A stretch of DNA of 64,000 nucleotides from Cymodocea nodosa (GCA_036874045.1 CM072335.1:17491501-17555500), one strand, 5' to 3'; positions 24,501 to 39,500 are shown, numbered from the stretch's first letter. Numbers and translations are program-made. Notes: generated from the sequence alone by a model not told the origin.

Positions 24501-27500
24501 TAGTTGCATTAAGTCTTTTGATAATAACATTCTAAAATATAGTGACAATTAATTTCAATGTGTTTGGTTCGTTTATAAAAGATTTCATTTTGAGCCATAG
24601 ATATAGTAGATTTATTATCACAATGCATCTGCACAAGTAGATCAATAGTAATTCTAAGCTCTTCCAATAGTGACTTAATCCACATAATTTCACAAGTAGT
24701 CTTTTTCATAACTTGGTATTTAGCTTTAGTCCTTGAGCATAAAACAACTCCTTGTTTTTTCCTGTGCTATGTAATAAGATTACCCCCTACATAAGTGCAA
24801 TAACTGAAAGTAGATTTCCTATCTCCTCTATCTCCAATATATTCAACATTAGAAAAGACTTGAATCCTTAAGTGACCATTGACACGATATAACAATAGGA
24901 GTCCCTTTAAGATAGGTAAGGACACATTGTACTCCTTTAAGATGAACTTGTCTGGGATCATGCATAAATTAATTGAATAAACCAATAATGTAGGAAATAT
25001 AAGGTCTAATAACTATGAGAAATCAACTTTTCAATCAAATGTTTATATTGGTTGAGACCTTCTAGTTACTTTGAATTACTGTCCCAAAAGGAGGGGCTCT
25101 ATTGAAGTGGTGTGGACTCTAGTTTGCAACCAAGATAGTCAGTTTCTTCAAGTAAATCAAGTGTACACTTTCGTTGAGATAGAATCATCTTCCCTTTGGA
25201 ATACAAAAACTCAATGCCAAGAAAATAGTCAAGCTAACCTAAGTCTTTAATTTGGAAAACACTAGTCAAATGCTCTTTGATGTGATTTGTCTTGAACATT
25301 ATTGCCTATGAGTATAATATCATTTACATATATAGCAAGAATCACACAACCTTGTGCACTATGATGAATAAAAATAGAATGGTCGATAGCACATTTGTGA
25401 AATCAACCTGCAAACATGACTTGACTTAGCTTATGAAATCAGGCTCTTAAGCTCTATTTTAATCCATAAATGAACTTCTTTAACTGGCAAACTAAATTCT
25501 CTCCCTAAGCAACATACTTGGGAGGTTGTTCCATATAGATCTTCTCATTAAGATCACCATACAAGAATGCATTTTTTACATCAAGTTGATAAATGGACCA
25601 ATTCTGATTAATTACTAACAAGAGAATAATATAGATAGAATTGAGTCAGACCATAGGAGCAAACATTTCTACATAGTCAATGTCAAATTGTCGAGTAAAG
25701 CCTTGAGTCACTAGATGAGCCTTATATCGGTTCATAGATCCATTAGATTTATGCTTAATTGTGAAGATCCATCTGCAAAAAAAAGACTAGCATCAATAGG
25801 ACATGACACTAGCTCCCAAGTACCATGAGATGTTAATGTCTACATCTCTTCATCCATAGCATTCTTCTAACATGGTAGTTTAAGGGCTTCTTGATAAGAA
25901 CTTGGAATAAACTTAGCAGATATCCGTAAGGAAAAAGGGCAACATGAGAGACTTAAATGGTCATAGGAGATAAAATGAGCTATAAGGTGTTGGGTACAAG
26001 ATCTAATACTTTTCCGTAAAGCAATGAGAAGATCATCCTCATTGTTGAGGATTGAATCTAGTGGTGATGTAGAAGTGGTAGATTTAGAATCAATGGTGGA
26101 GGAACCTTCTTCAAGAGCAACGATTGATGGGGTTTCAACAGTAGCAGATGGTCTTTCCCGACAGTGATACACCTGAAGAGGGGATGAAGCAAGCCTATGT
26201 TCATTCTGATTGAGACTCTAAAGAGGAATTATATTATGTGTAGGATCAACGAAACACCTAAGGAGGATACCACTAGAAAAATAAGACTAATCTTTAAAGA
26301 AAGTGACATCAACAAAGGTATAGTACTTCCTTGTAAGGGGATGAAAGTATCTATACCCCTTCTGAGACTTGAAGTATCTCACAAGAATACACTTCAAGGC
26401 CCTACTAAATAATTTGTCTAGACCAAGCGAGAGGTCTTGAACATAGGCTACACACCTAAAAACATAAGGAGGAAGAGGAAAGAGCTTCTTGTGTTGATAC
26501 ATAAGAGGAATCTCACCTTCCAAGGGAGTAGATGATATTCTATTAACAAGGAATGCAGCAATAAGCATCGCATCTGACCACAAATATTTAGGAACCTTCA
26601 TATGAATGAGAAGGGTCCTGGTAATATCAAGGAGGTGATGGTGCTTACACTTGGCAATCTCATTCTATTGGGAGGTATAAAGACAAGTGGTTTGATGGAT
26701 AATGCCAAAGGACACACACAATGACTAAAAATTTGCACCAACTCCAAATCATTATTAGTACAAAGGCATTTGGGAGTAACACCAAATTGAGCTTTGATTT
26801 TAGCAAGAAAATTTTGAATAATAATAATAATATTTTGACAATCTTTGAACAAGTACATCCAACAAACATGAGAATAATCTTCAACAAAGACTATATAATA
26901 ACAAAAGTCAAAAGTGGACACAACATGACTAAGCCCTTAGATGTTGCAATGAACAAGATCAAACATTTGGCAACTAGGTTCAAGATGGACTTGGGAAAAT
27001 GAAGACCAACAATGTTTTTCCAATTGACATGACTCACACTGAAAATTAGAAAATGACAACCAAGGTAACGCTTATTGAAGCTTTTGCTAGGAGGGGCGCC
27101 TAAGGTGATAATGCCACAACATGGAAGATGTAAAGGGAATGTAAGATAACAACAGGGCATGGAGCTCACAGCTGGATGTATCTCGCACAAGAGTGTAGAC
27201 ACCATCATTGCTTTTGCGCCCCAAACCAATTTTTATCCTTGTTCAAAGGTCTTGAAAGGTACAATGAAAAGGAAAAAATGTGATAAAGCAAGAAAGCTAA
27301 ATAATAATGACACTGATGGAAAGTAAATTGATAGGTAATTCAAGTATATAAAAAATGTGATTGAGGGAAATATCTAAAGTAACCTAAACAATCTCTTTAC
27401 TAGAAACCTAACATGCACAACCATTAATAGCAAACACTATAAAGGTTTGGTAAATGCTGTATTTGATCAAAAAAAGAGGAGCTACCTATCATGTGTTGGG

Positions 27501-30500
27501 ATGCTTCTGAGTCTATAATCCAAGAGCAAGTATTATCCTTAGTTATCATGGCAGAACTAGTACCTATAGAGGTGGAGGCTAAGGAAGCAAAAGCTTGAGA
27601 AGTGGTGGACTATAACTGTATCAGTTTGTCAAGTTCTACTTTGTAGAGGTGTCCTCGAATGAGATGCTAACAATAACTGGAGAAGTAGTCGACTCAATAG
27701 CAGACCTTGGTGGACTATAACTGTATCAGTTTGTCAAGTTCTACTTTGTAGAGGTGTCCTCGAATGAGATGCTAACAATAACTGAAGAAGTAGTCGACCC
27801 AATAGCAGACCTAGCCCAAATAGGTTTGTCAATCTTGCCTTAACATCTGTCTATTCTGTGTCCTAACTTACCATAATGTTGACTCATTAGTTTTCCTTTT
27901 CCTCCACCACTACCTTTGTCTCGACTCTAAAAGGAGGTAAAGGCAGCTAAAGCACAACCATTATAAGAATGACATAGAAAAAGGTGCAATTAGCTCATAT
28001 GTAGGTCAATCGATGGGATTGCTCCATCGACCCTTGCACATCAAAGGAGGGGTAGGCGGACAATAGTACAGCAAATGAGTAGGAAGAGAAATGGTTCGAC
28101 AGATGAAGGTGTTGAATGAAGGTCATTGAAGAGAGGTTGATCAACAAGAGAAACAGGGGAGCTTGAACAGAGGTGGAAGATGACAATGGGATGGAGTCCT
28201 AGGCATGGAGTGGCTTTGATACCATATTCATTGAAGGATGCAAAAAGAATTATCATTATTCTTGATACAAGTACATAAACACTTAGCATAACTAAATGGG
28301 TAACACTAGATCCATTAAGTAGACTAAGTCTCAACACTAACATAGAAGTTTTGGGAATTGTTGCATCTTGGTACCATAAACATCATGATATCTTCAATGC
28401 TAATGGGAATGATACTAGAGTAGCAATCTTTATTGTTATTATCACTATTGCCAAGAAAGAGTGAGTTATGGAAATTAGGGACCATAGGCAAATAAATCCT
28501 CCTAATAGAGAGTACAAGATTGTTTCAATTTGTTTAGAAGAAATGTAAAAATCTAATTTAAAATCAATTGATGATGAATTGTGAGATCTTTTGCTATATA
28601 TTAACAAGTTCTATCCTCTTTTACAGATGTGAAATTATTTCAATACTCCTGTCCACTTGTCTATTTTAGTTTTACAAGTGTTATTAGTTTTGGATTGTAT
28701 AGATGTACAAGGACTAGAGTTTAGAAGACTATTATTGGCCCTAATATTATATAAAAATGTGAAATATCTAACTCAAAACTAATTAATAATGTGTGGAGAT
28801 GTCTCTCCTTTTATATTTGCAAATCATGCCTCTACCAAGGTTTAAGGCTTAAAGCAATTAATGCACAAGGTTATGTATTAATACTTTATTCCTTTAGGAT
28901 GATCACTAGCTTGAAGATTATCTTATACAAACTCACAGTTTTAATTATTATATATAAGCAAGCTGTTAGGCAGGCAGAATACCTAAGATGCAAGTTTCAA
29001 TCTTTTCTGTTGACGTATTTTGATCATCCTTAGGTTATGAATTTTTTAGTTCAAAGGACTGGCAACCAGTGATTGATCTATTTAAAAGATGATTATCTGG
29101 TTGGGCTGGATGCTTTCTTTCTTTTGGTGGGTACTTAACTGTGTTCTCAACTGAGATATCCAGTATTCACAACTGTTATGTTTACATGTTCTAGATTTCA
29201 TTTCAATTAGGCTTGAAGGCATCCAGAGACAGTTCTGATCTAAAGGTTAAAGGCAGTAGGAGACTAGGAGGCCAAAGAAAAATAGTTTACCTAATAACAT
29301 GGACATTTAAAGCAAAATAGGAACCTGGAATGTGGCCATGGTTTAAGGAATTTCATATTTTCACTTTGGCTCTACTCTGTAAGTGAATAAATAATCTGAA
29401 TCAAGATTAGATTTTGAAAGCACAATTGAATCAGATCTATTCCTTTAAGAATCATGTTTTTTATGCTAGCACATGTTTTGGTTTCTCCAAATGTGTGGCT
29501 TTCAGAGTGTGTTGGGCATCTGAAGACATATGGTATGAGATGTGAATTCAAAAGAGATCTCCATGATATTGAATATGTTATCGTAATAAAACCATTTGTG
29601 CTTGGATACCTGCAGACTCCTGATGCAATCTTCCAGCCCAAATTTACAGGTATTTTTTGTGTCAAAAGAATAACAGATTTATTCTTGAGTTTGCAAGAAG
29701 ACCAGTGAATGTTGGATACATTAAAATTACATGAATCAATAATATATCAAACAAATTCTATCTTTTTGTTTGGCAGACGTTACATTAGGGTTTTCTCAAT
29801 ATAGAAGGTTGCAGTGTTTTTTTGTTCCCAGGCAGGAGATTAGTGGCAGTGAGTGCCCAACAGTCTCCATTTGGTGAGAAAACCTCATTAGGTTGGATGT
29901 CACTCTGCAAGTGAAGTCAGAGCAACTTTGAGAATATTGGAATCAGATTGTATGACAATTCTGATTGTTGTGGATGCTGTAAAGTATCATTTGGCAGCAC
30001 AGGGTGTAAACAAATAATCTTTAACGGTATCACCATTGATTCTGAATGGTGGAGAAAGAGGATGTTTGGGAGAGTTGTGAAGTGGTCCTTGGGATTAAGG
30101 TGCAATGCATTCTCAATGATGTGCAATGCATACTCAATCAGATCAGATGACAATGCTGATTGTAAATAGTTGTGGATGTTGTAAGTATCATTTGGTGGCT
30201 CAGGGTGTAACAAAATGATCTTTAATGGTATCACCGTTGATTCTGAAAGGTGGAGAAAAAGGACGGAGGATGTTTGGGAGAGTTGTGAAGTGGTTCTTGG
30301 GATTAAAGTGCAATGCATACTCAATGGCTGAAGCTATTGATGCTCAGCCAGATATCTTTGACACGTTGGCTCTTGAGCTATGGCTTCTGATCAGGGGTAA
30401 CATGTGGTTTTGCTTTTTCACTGTTCTTTTCTATGACATCTTTGTTGGTTTTTGCTGGGTTCCACATGCATGTTAAATCTTTTGTAATCTTTTCTTTTCC

Positions 30501-33500
30501 TTACCTGATTTTAATAATATGTATTTTACCTAGTGGTTGAAGACAATTGTTGACAGGGATACGCAAAACAGTAGCTAGTTATCAGTAAATATAGACTGAA
30601 ATGTCCCTTTTGAATGATTGCTTGCACTTTCAAGTGCAAAAAATGTATAATTTGATTGAGGCTACATGGAAAGGATACAGTAGTACACGTTGGAGAGTTT
30701 TCTGCTTTTTATATTAGAAATGGTAAAATAGAGTTCACTAAAAAAACTTTTAAAGGTTCACTGAATTGTTTGAATTTCTGGTCATATCCATATGGACACA
30801 CTGTTTGCCATTCTTACAACAGGATGAACCCACTAGGAGACAAATATAATATTGGCAAGTGCTCGTCTATTATATTAAGAGAAATTTCCAACCCGTATTA
30901 TTGTTCAAAGAATATCCTTGCTATAAATCATAACTACCCAATCATCCTTAATGAAAATAGCTTAATTTTCTCTAATAAAGTTATTTGCTCTAATCATTTA
31001 TTAAAGTTAAGTTTGCTATTTTTCTCTAATTATCACTTAAACTACTCTAATTTTTATAACTCCAATCAATTAATCATTCAACCTTTGGAATGTAAATTAA
31101 GTATAGATTTGCTCTTGCATATGTTTTGTATGTGATAGACAAGAATGCAACTTAAAGCAATGACAACTCAATAGAGGCATCTCGGCACACTAACCTAACT
31201 TTGCAATGACTTCTCCATTGGTGTATGGTGAGTCCTCACGTCTTGGGGGATAGTTTGCTTGACCTCCCTAATTTGATGATGACGACTTGACGACAATGTC
31301 TAGACACACTAACCTAATATTGAGACTACTTCATTGATGTGTGACAGGCTTCTATGTCTCAGGGGATTGGTCATTCGACCTCCTTGATGGTGGACACCCT
31401 AGGAGTTGGTACTTGGGCATGGATCTCCTTGTCCCAAAGAGGAGGACAACACTCGACAAGACAAGTTCCCACCTATTGGAGAGGACTCTTCCCTCTCACC
31501 CATCTAATTCTATGATAGGCAACAAGGATGAACTTTCTTGATGTAGAGTAGAACTCAAAACTTGCTAGCAAATGAGGTGACTCACCTCTCATTTGTAGCA
31601 ACAACCAATGAACACCATGACCCTCCTAAATTTTGAAATGTGTTTGTTCATCCTTTCTCTTTAGAGGATATTGAGAGGATTGTTTGATTTAACAACGAGG
31701 AGGTTCATCAGATGATAGTGCCCTTCAAATGGACCTATTGTTGGGAGTTTTGTGGGTGGCCGTCCTTCTATGATGTTGATTCTTAACCACTTGAAGAATT
31801 TGCTTCAAACTCATGATTATTTCTTCCTTGTAACCGTCAACACCCAATATATTCTCATTTGATTCTAGAGCAAATATGACTTTATCGAAGCTTATTCGAA
31901 AAGGGTTTGGGTCATTGAAGGAAAGAGGATGCTAGTTTCAAGATGGTCTCCATACTTCTCACCTAGGTTAGAGTTGGAATGGACTTTGATGTGGGTTGGT
32001 TTTCCAAAATTGTGAGCTCATCTACATGCACCTAGTACTATCTAGTCCATTGCTAGAGCTTTTAGTAGATTTTTGTTATGTGCATGTAGATGTGAATAAA
32101 TTCACCAAATCGAGGCTTGCCTACATTTGTGTTGAGATGGATTTTTTGAAAGACCTTCTAAGGAAGATCAAAATTATTTGTGATGAGTTTGAATTCTATT
32201 AACCTATCATCTATATGTAGGGAGAGCTCAAGTTATGCAAACATTATTGGATGGAGGGCTACTCAATTCAAGGTTGGGTCCAAGTCGCTCATGGACTACG
32301 AGTCTTTGGCACCTACATCCTATGGGTCATGGGTCTTTGACACCTACATCTCACAATTGTGGCCTATAGGTGTCTCTTGTTTGCATCTGGTAAGGCACAT
32401 CAAAAAAATTCCGATCACATTAGGCATTTAGTCTAGTTTAATTGGATTTTATTCTTTTAAGTTTTTTAATAAATATAGAATATTTGAATATAGATTAATA
32501 AATTATAATATATATATTATTATATATGTAATATATCAACATTATAGATATAGATTATATATAATATATATATCAATTATATAATATATATATATTAATA
32601 ATATTATACTAATATACTATTCTAGGTAGTAACTAACGTGAGATAATAAAAATGTATAACATATAATATATTATATATTATAAGTAGTAATAGGATTTTG
32701 AATGTTTGATTTTTTTAAAATTTTTGTACATACTTTTTTTAACAAATATAGATTATTGTTAGTATATTATTCGATCGTTTAGTTAACTCACTATGACACA
32801 TTTTACGTGCCAAAGAGTTTAGAGGAAAGTTTACGTGGTTCAGCAACAGCTTACGTCCACGAAGAGTTAATGATTCTACTATGAGCTTCGGCACAATCAA
32901 CCACAATGTTTTACAACATCATAAATGTTTATATACTACTCAACTTAAGGTTAATAAACCTTTAATTACATTTAAGCTATTACAATAGAGAAATAAAGTT
33001 TCGAAGAAGGGACTTTCAATTTTGAAACCTTATCTTCCTATCTTTCTGAAATCTGCAACACTTCGGATAGTTAAAGAATTTAACTATCCGAAGAAATTCT
33101 CTTTTCTTCATTTGTTGTATGGGCGGTACTGTAGCAGACTAACTATCCAGAGAGAATCAATCTTTCTGATAGTTATAAACTTAAATGTTCGAAAATTCAC
33201 TTATGTCTCTCTCTCTATCCAATCGGAAGATTTTACCGTTAACTCTTTGAAAACTGCATGCATTTAAGATAGTTACTATCTTAACTATTTGAAAACTCAC
33301 TTAAGTGTCTTTTCAGTCATTTCGGAAGGTTGTAGCTGTAACCTTCTGAAAACTTATGATTTTCAGATAGTTATTGCTTAACTATCCGAAAATCCACTTA
33401 AGTCACTACTTTTCGGATACTTGACTTCTTAACTATCCGAACATCTACTTAATTGTTTGACTTTCAGATACTTAGCTTCATAACTGTCCAAGCGTCCACT

Positions 33501-36500
33501 TAGGTGTCCTTTAAGTCATTCCAAATGATTACAGCTAGTAATCTTTCGAAATCTTTTGACTTTTGGATAGTTAACTCGAAACCTCCGATTGAAATTTTAT
33601 TTTCGGATACTTAGGCTTGATAACTTTTCGAAAATATAAATCTGTCGGATACTTACTATTAACAAGCTTCCGACTGAACTTAGACTTCTTGTAGCATACT
33701 CCACACCTGTACTATTTGCCCTAACAATTATAATATATATAATATATCTATATTATATATATACTATAGTCTATAGATTATATTATATTATATAAAGTAT
33801 ATATCTATATATATATATTGCATATATAGATTATATCTATATATAGATTATATATTATATTATACTATTCTAGTATTCTAATCTAAATAATATTAGATAT
33901 TAATATATCTAATATATATTAGATTATATCTAAATAATATTAAAATATAAGGTTTGGTAAAATCGAACATTATATATATTATAATAATATATATTAATTT
34001 TATATTATAATATATACATTTGATTAAAGGACCAAACCACATTTGGATGGTTCAAGTGTATATATATATATTTTTATTTTTAGTTTTTTTAACAAAACCT
34101 TATACATGTTTTTTAAATTGTGATGCCAAAATGATAAGTAAAGTATTCAATTCAAAATTTCAAATACTAAAACATAAACTTATAAAGTTAAAATAAATTA
34201 TTTTATTTATGAAATAAAATTAAAATTACATTGTAAGTTATAATGACACAAATATTATATTAGATACTTTTACATTTAATTTACAATTTTACATTTAAAT
34301 ATTCAAATTCATCTACAAAATTATTTTGTTATTATTCATGAACTCAAGTAAGTTCTCGATTTTTGACATACACTAATGTCTTTAAAATATTATTTTTTAA
34401 TCTAACTCTTTTATCATTTGTTATAGAAGAAGTTGAAATTGTTAGTAAATTTTTAATTATTAAAGATAAAATAAGAAATGTATGTTTTTAATTTTTCCAT
34501 CAATTAATTATATCAAAATTGATTAAATTAAGATGATCTCTTATTAAATAGCTATGATTAGTATTATTAAAATTAATTAATTCTTGTCTACTTGTTAAGA
34601 TAGAAGATTCATTATAATCATCAATAAATATGCTTAAATCATATATTGATGATGATAATGATGGTAGTTCCTTTAAATTAGATGAATATTGAGTTTGCTA
34701 TGATTCATACTTAATAGTATTTAAATTAAATATATTATTTAAATTTTCTTTTACACTTTTAATAATTATATTAAGTTCTATATTTAAATAATCTTGCATT
34801 GAAGTTAATAGTTTTCTAACAATTTTTATTTTGATCTTAGGATCTAAATAAACACTTAATGTATATAGAAGAGGTATATTATTACAATACTATAAATGTT
34901 TTTCTTTCATTTTTAGATTTATTAGTGTAAAAAATGAAAAATTACCATAATCATTAAAAACATTTATAGTATTATATAAATAATGTATTACATAAATAAA
35001 AGTGGAATAATATATTCTAGATAATTATTCAATTGTATTATATAAAAGTTTTAAAAATTCAATAAAATAATTAATAATTGCATCTAAAGGTATTGTATTA
35101 TCATTAATTTTACTATTATAATAAGTTTTTATAGTTTTTTTATAAGAAAAATAATTATTTAACATTAAATATAAAGAATTTCATCTATGAAGAACATTTA
35201 TAGTAAATATTTTATATGCCAAATCAAATAAATTATATACATGATTAAATTCTTATTGACATCTACCACTAGATAAAATATAAGCTAATGTATTTTTAAT
35301 ATTTTCAACATAAGGTTTTATTTCTAAAACATCTACTTGAAGTATAAGATTAATTATATGACATACAATTTTGATGAAAGAAAGTAAAATCATTTGGTGG
35401 AATTAATCTATTTTTAAATATAGGAATAATTGAATTATTAAAAACATTATCAAAAGTAATACTATTTTTTTTTTAATTTCATAAAGTTCAAAAATTTCTA
35501 TAATAATAGAAAAAATATTTTAAGTATTATAGAGAATTTATTTTTCTAAATTCTATTAATCTCTTTTATAAAATCAAATTATCATCAATAAAATATGTAG
35601 TAACAACAATATATCTTATTTTAGTTCTTCTTCCTAAATATCTAATGTACATACTCTAGAGGTATTTATAAAATTTATTACATTAATTAGTTTCATTTTA
35701 AACTTATTATAAATCTCAATAATATATTGTTTAATGGTATTGTTAGAAATAATTTTAAATTATGGATAATATACTTGTGAAATATATTCTTGAAAATATT
35801 GTTTATTAACAAAATTAATAGGTAAATTATAAATAATAACAAAATTTAGCCTGTCATTTCCTAACATTTCTAATATCATAATGTCATTTCCTAACATGAA
35901 GGTAATTTCCCTTCTTGTCTTATGTTTGCGCTTCTGGTAATGAAGGGAAATGATTTTAGACCATTTGCTTTATATAAATATCTTTCATTTTTGTCATTAC
36001 CGATTTTTCCCCTTGTGAGACGACTAGAAACTTCCTTCTCTGAATCACCTAACACGTCTGGAAAATTTCTTTGATTCTCAACTGGACATCTTCAACTTTT
36101 GTGCACAACATTTTCGTTCGTCTTCCCTACATCTTCATTCACATGTTCTTCAACTGTCCTCTTTGAATCACTCGATGCTTCTACAAAATTGTCTTCTCTG
36201 ATTTGTCCACTACGCTTGACTGTCGACATCTCCTTCATCTACAACATTTGCTTGTGACCAAACATCTTCAGCTGTCTTCTTTGATTCATTCAACTATCAC
36301 ATCATTTTCATCGAGCATCTTCTCCAATTCGCCTAACATTGGATATCTTCATCTGCAACATCTTCAATCATCTTCCTTGATTTGCCCACTATGCTTGATG
36401 CTTCCACAACTTAGAAAACATCTTCTGTGGCTGGCGACACCCTTACATCTTTGGCTGTCATCCCAGATTCGCACAATGCTTCTATGGCTTACTTGATTTG

Positions 36501-39500
36501 TGTAAGCCCTAGTCCATCGATCTATTCTTTGAGCTTATTTTTTCCCCAATTTGCTTAAGCCTACATGTATCGATTTGTATATTTATAATGTAAATGTATG
36601 CAAAATTGTTAATCTATGTTGTGGTATGTAATCTGCTTTAATGATTTCTGTAATTGTTAATCTATGTTATGGTATTTATTTAGAGAACGATTTCTGCAAT
36701 TCCTTTTCTGTAAATAGTTGATAACCCTTAGAGAAGTTTGTATGAAGTTATTATTGTCCATAATTCTTTAAGTTTAATTGCAGAGATTAGTGGAACTTCT
36801 ACAACTGCAAGTAGAGAAATTTTTATTCGGCTAGGAGAATAATCTAGGAAAGTTTACAAGAATGACTTTGACCACCCAAGCTAATTGATGGAAGACTGAA
36901 ATGATGCTGAAACTGTCTATTGATGATGTTATGATCTCCTAAATCAACTTTATCTATATATGCAGCTGGATTCCAGTATCATTATATAAGACAAAGTTAT
37001 TTTTATTCCATCCATATATAAGGCAAGTCAAGAAGGGAATTATTCCAGTATCATTGTCATGAAGTTTTTTAGTGAGATTATTTTCACTTGATGAAGTTTC
37101 ATGAAGTTTTTTAATGAGAATATGGGAATGAATATTGTTTAGCATTGATCCTTGTCTGTTAACCTTGTTAAGGTCAGAATTTAACATTAATGTATGGTAA
37201 GACAAGGTGAGAAATTGCAAGATTAAATCAATCTGGCATATAGTTTAGAAGAAGTTCTTTTAAAGGAAATCAAGAAGAGAATAATGATGTATCAAGTTAA
37301 AGGTTGGTATTATGCTTTTGCATTTTCTAGTTTATAGCAATGCATAGGAGTAGCAACTTTAGGGGAAGCTTGCACACTTTAGAGATGAATGGAAACCAAT
37401 GGAAAGTAAACTAGTTGCTGTTTGACCAAAAGAAATCTCAAAAGTAGGGTGTTTGTGCATGTTATTCATTGAAAAATAAATTTCATTGGTTTCCATCACA
37501 GTCATTGATATAAGTATGGTAAATGGGTAGGAACTCATGACTTAATCAAGAAATTGGCTCCCTTTTGTCATCAAAACTTTCACCTTTCATAGTTCAATAT
37601 GAATTTTAAAAACTAATGGAATAGTCTCACATGGACAAAAAAAAAACATGATATGGATTAATATAAAATATATTTCTGCTCATAATGAATTGATTTTGAC
37701 TTTGATATTCACATTTTAACATGGTATAAGAGGAGAGATTTTAGTAGATCTATACACATCTATCAAACGAAAAAACACCTGTGTGACCCAACCTAAAGAA
37801 GACAAAAGGAAGTAATGGAATATTTTCACACGGACAAAATAAAAAAAATGATATGAATTGATATAATGAAATATGTCACAACTAGACAAATTAATTTTAA
37901 GTTAGATATCCACATGTTAACAAGGACTTGGGTGAAATCATTTTATAGACCATGAAGAAATGTAGAACACACCAAAGTTTTTTACCTGAACAAGAGAATT
38001 GGGATGCAATGCTATTCCATCAACTCGATTCTCCGTCTTGAACCAGTCAACAGCAACAAGCTTCAGAAGGGGTTCCCCTCCCATCACCTGGAAAAATGTG
38101 ACATGACATAAGTACATCACAACCAATCAAGAAGGAAATGAAAAACTCCCATGAAACCAGAGCCATTATAGTTAGTTTTGATAATGCATATCCATAAAAG
38201 TAACCTTTTTATTTGTAGTCTTTTCATATTATACTTACACACGTGTCAATGGCTATCATTAATAGATGAAATCTTGAAATTTTATGAAAAAAATGGGCTC
38301 ACTATGGATTCAGGTGCAGATAATTCTCAGTAATCCAGCTAATCAATTTCAGTGTTTTGTAAAGATGAAATTATCCTTGAGTAACATTAATGATTATGAG
38401 AATATCCCAGATTCCCAATTATGCAAAGAATATAAAAAAGACTTTCTAATGTTTTTTGAATAACAATCCACATCATTAAAATGGTGTTGCCTATCCCAAC
38501 ATCATAGGGGGTGATTCTATTAGTGACAAAAGCTGATGCAACCCATGACTAAACACCTTTTTTTAATAATAAGGTAAGGGGGATAAGGGATCCCCTTATC
38601 AAAGACTTCTAGAGGCTTTGAAGAAGCTGAGGGTCCTTTTGTGGATCATCATAGAGAAAGAATTGTGTTTCACACATTTTTTTGAGGAGACTAATGTTGT
38701 TAGTAGATAAACCAAACCTTTGTAACACCTATCATATGGTAAGCCATTTCAATCTGTCAAAAGTCTTCTTCATATCAAGGTTAAAGATAATATTCCCTCT
38801 TTTATAATTATTTTCTATGCTTTGAGCCATTTCTTGGGCCAGAGAGATGTTATCAATAATGCTTCTATCCTTTACAAAAGTCCCTTGAGCTGAAGAGATC
38901 ATCTTTGAGTGGCATTTGGCTAGTATCTTAGAAAGAATCTTTGCTATGATCTTATATCTGACATTGCAAAGGTTACTTGGGCAAAAATCTTTGAAATCTG
39001 TTAGAACTTCCTTTTTAAGGATCAAAGAGAGAAAGATAGCTTTCAAAACCTATCCATCTTGCCATCATTAAAGAAATGAAGAACAGTTTGAATCAGATCA
39101 TCTGCTATAGTATCCCAACATCTAAGGAAATCTACTGTAGAGTTGTTTGGACCTAGAGTATGGTCTCTTTCTATGGAAAATGTCTTAATTTCTTCTATAG
39201 TGGGGATACAAGAGAAGAACTCATTGTCCTCATGATTGATAGTCTGCAGGATGTTTTGAAGTGGCCTATCAACTATCCTAGAGCCTTCCGACAAGAGGAG
39301 TCTCTCATAGAAAGTGTGACCAATTATCTGAACCTCTCTCAAGGAGTTGAAGTTATTTCTAGCTACTAGGGCTTCGAACCAGTTAACTTACCTTCTTCGA
39401 TTAATTATCCTATTGAAGTAGGCTATGTTTCCATTGCCTTCAGAAAACCACTTTATATGGGTCTTTTGGGCAAGAAAAGCATCCTTTTGTTGTTCACATT

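Noticed and set aside
26721-27002. 93-codon plus-strand frame
   Set aside because: It is antisense to the integrase of the minus-strand copia element.
24261-28342. Target-site duplication for the copia element
   Set aside because: The flanking 5-mers (TTTGT on the left, TAGAA on the right) do not match, so no duplication is claimed.
30656-31135. 159-codon plus-strand open frame as a novel gene
   Set aside because: No motif, composition biased to Asn/Ser/Leu/Ile in AT-rich DNA, and no splice or promoter context; chance is the simplest explanation.
33061-33394. CRISPR-like or satellite array for the hairpin repeats
   Set aside because: Spacing and sequence are irregular, the array is confined within a bordered LTR, and the context is a plant nuclear genome.
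36203-36496. 97-codon Leu/His/Ser-rich frame as a protein
   Set aside because: It translates a degenerate CATCTTCAACTGTC-type direct repeat.
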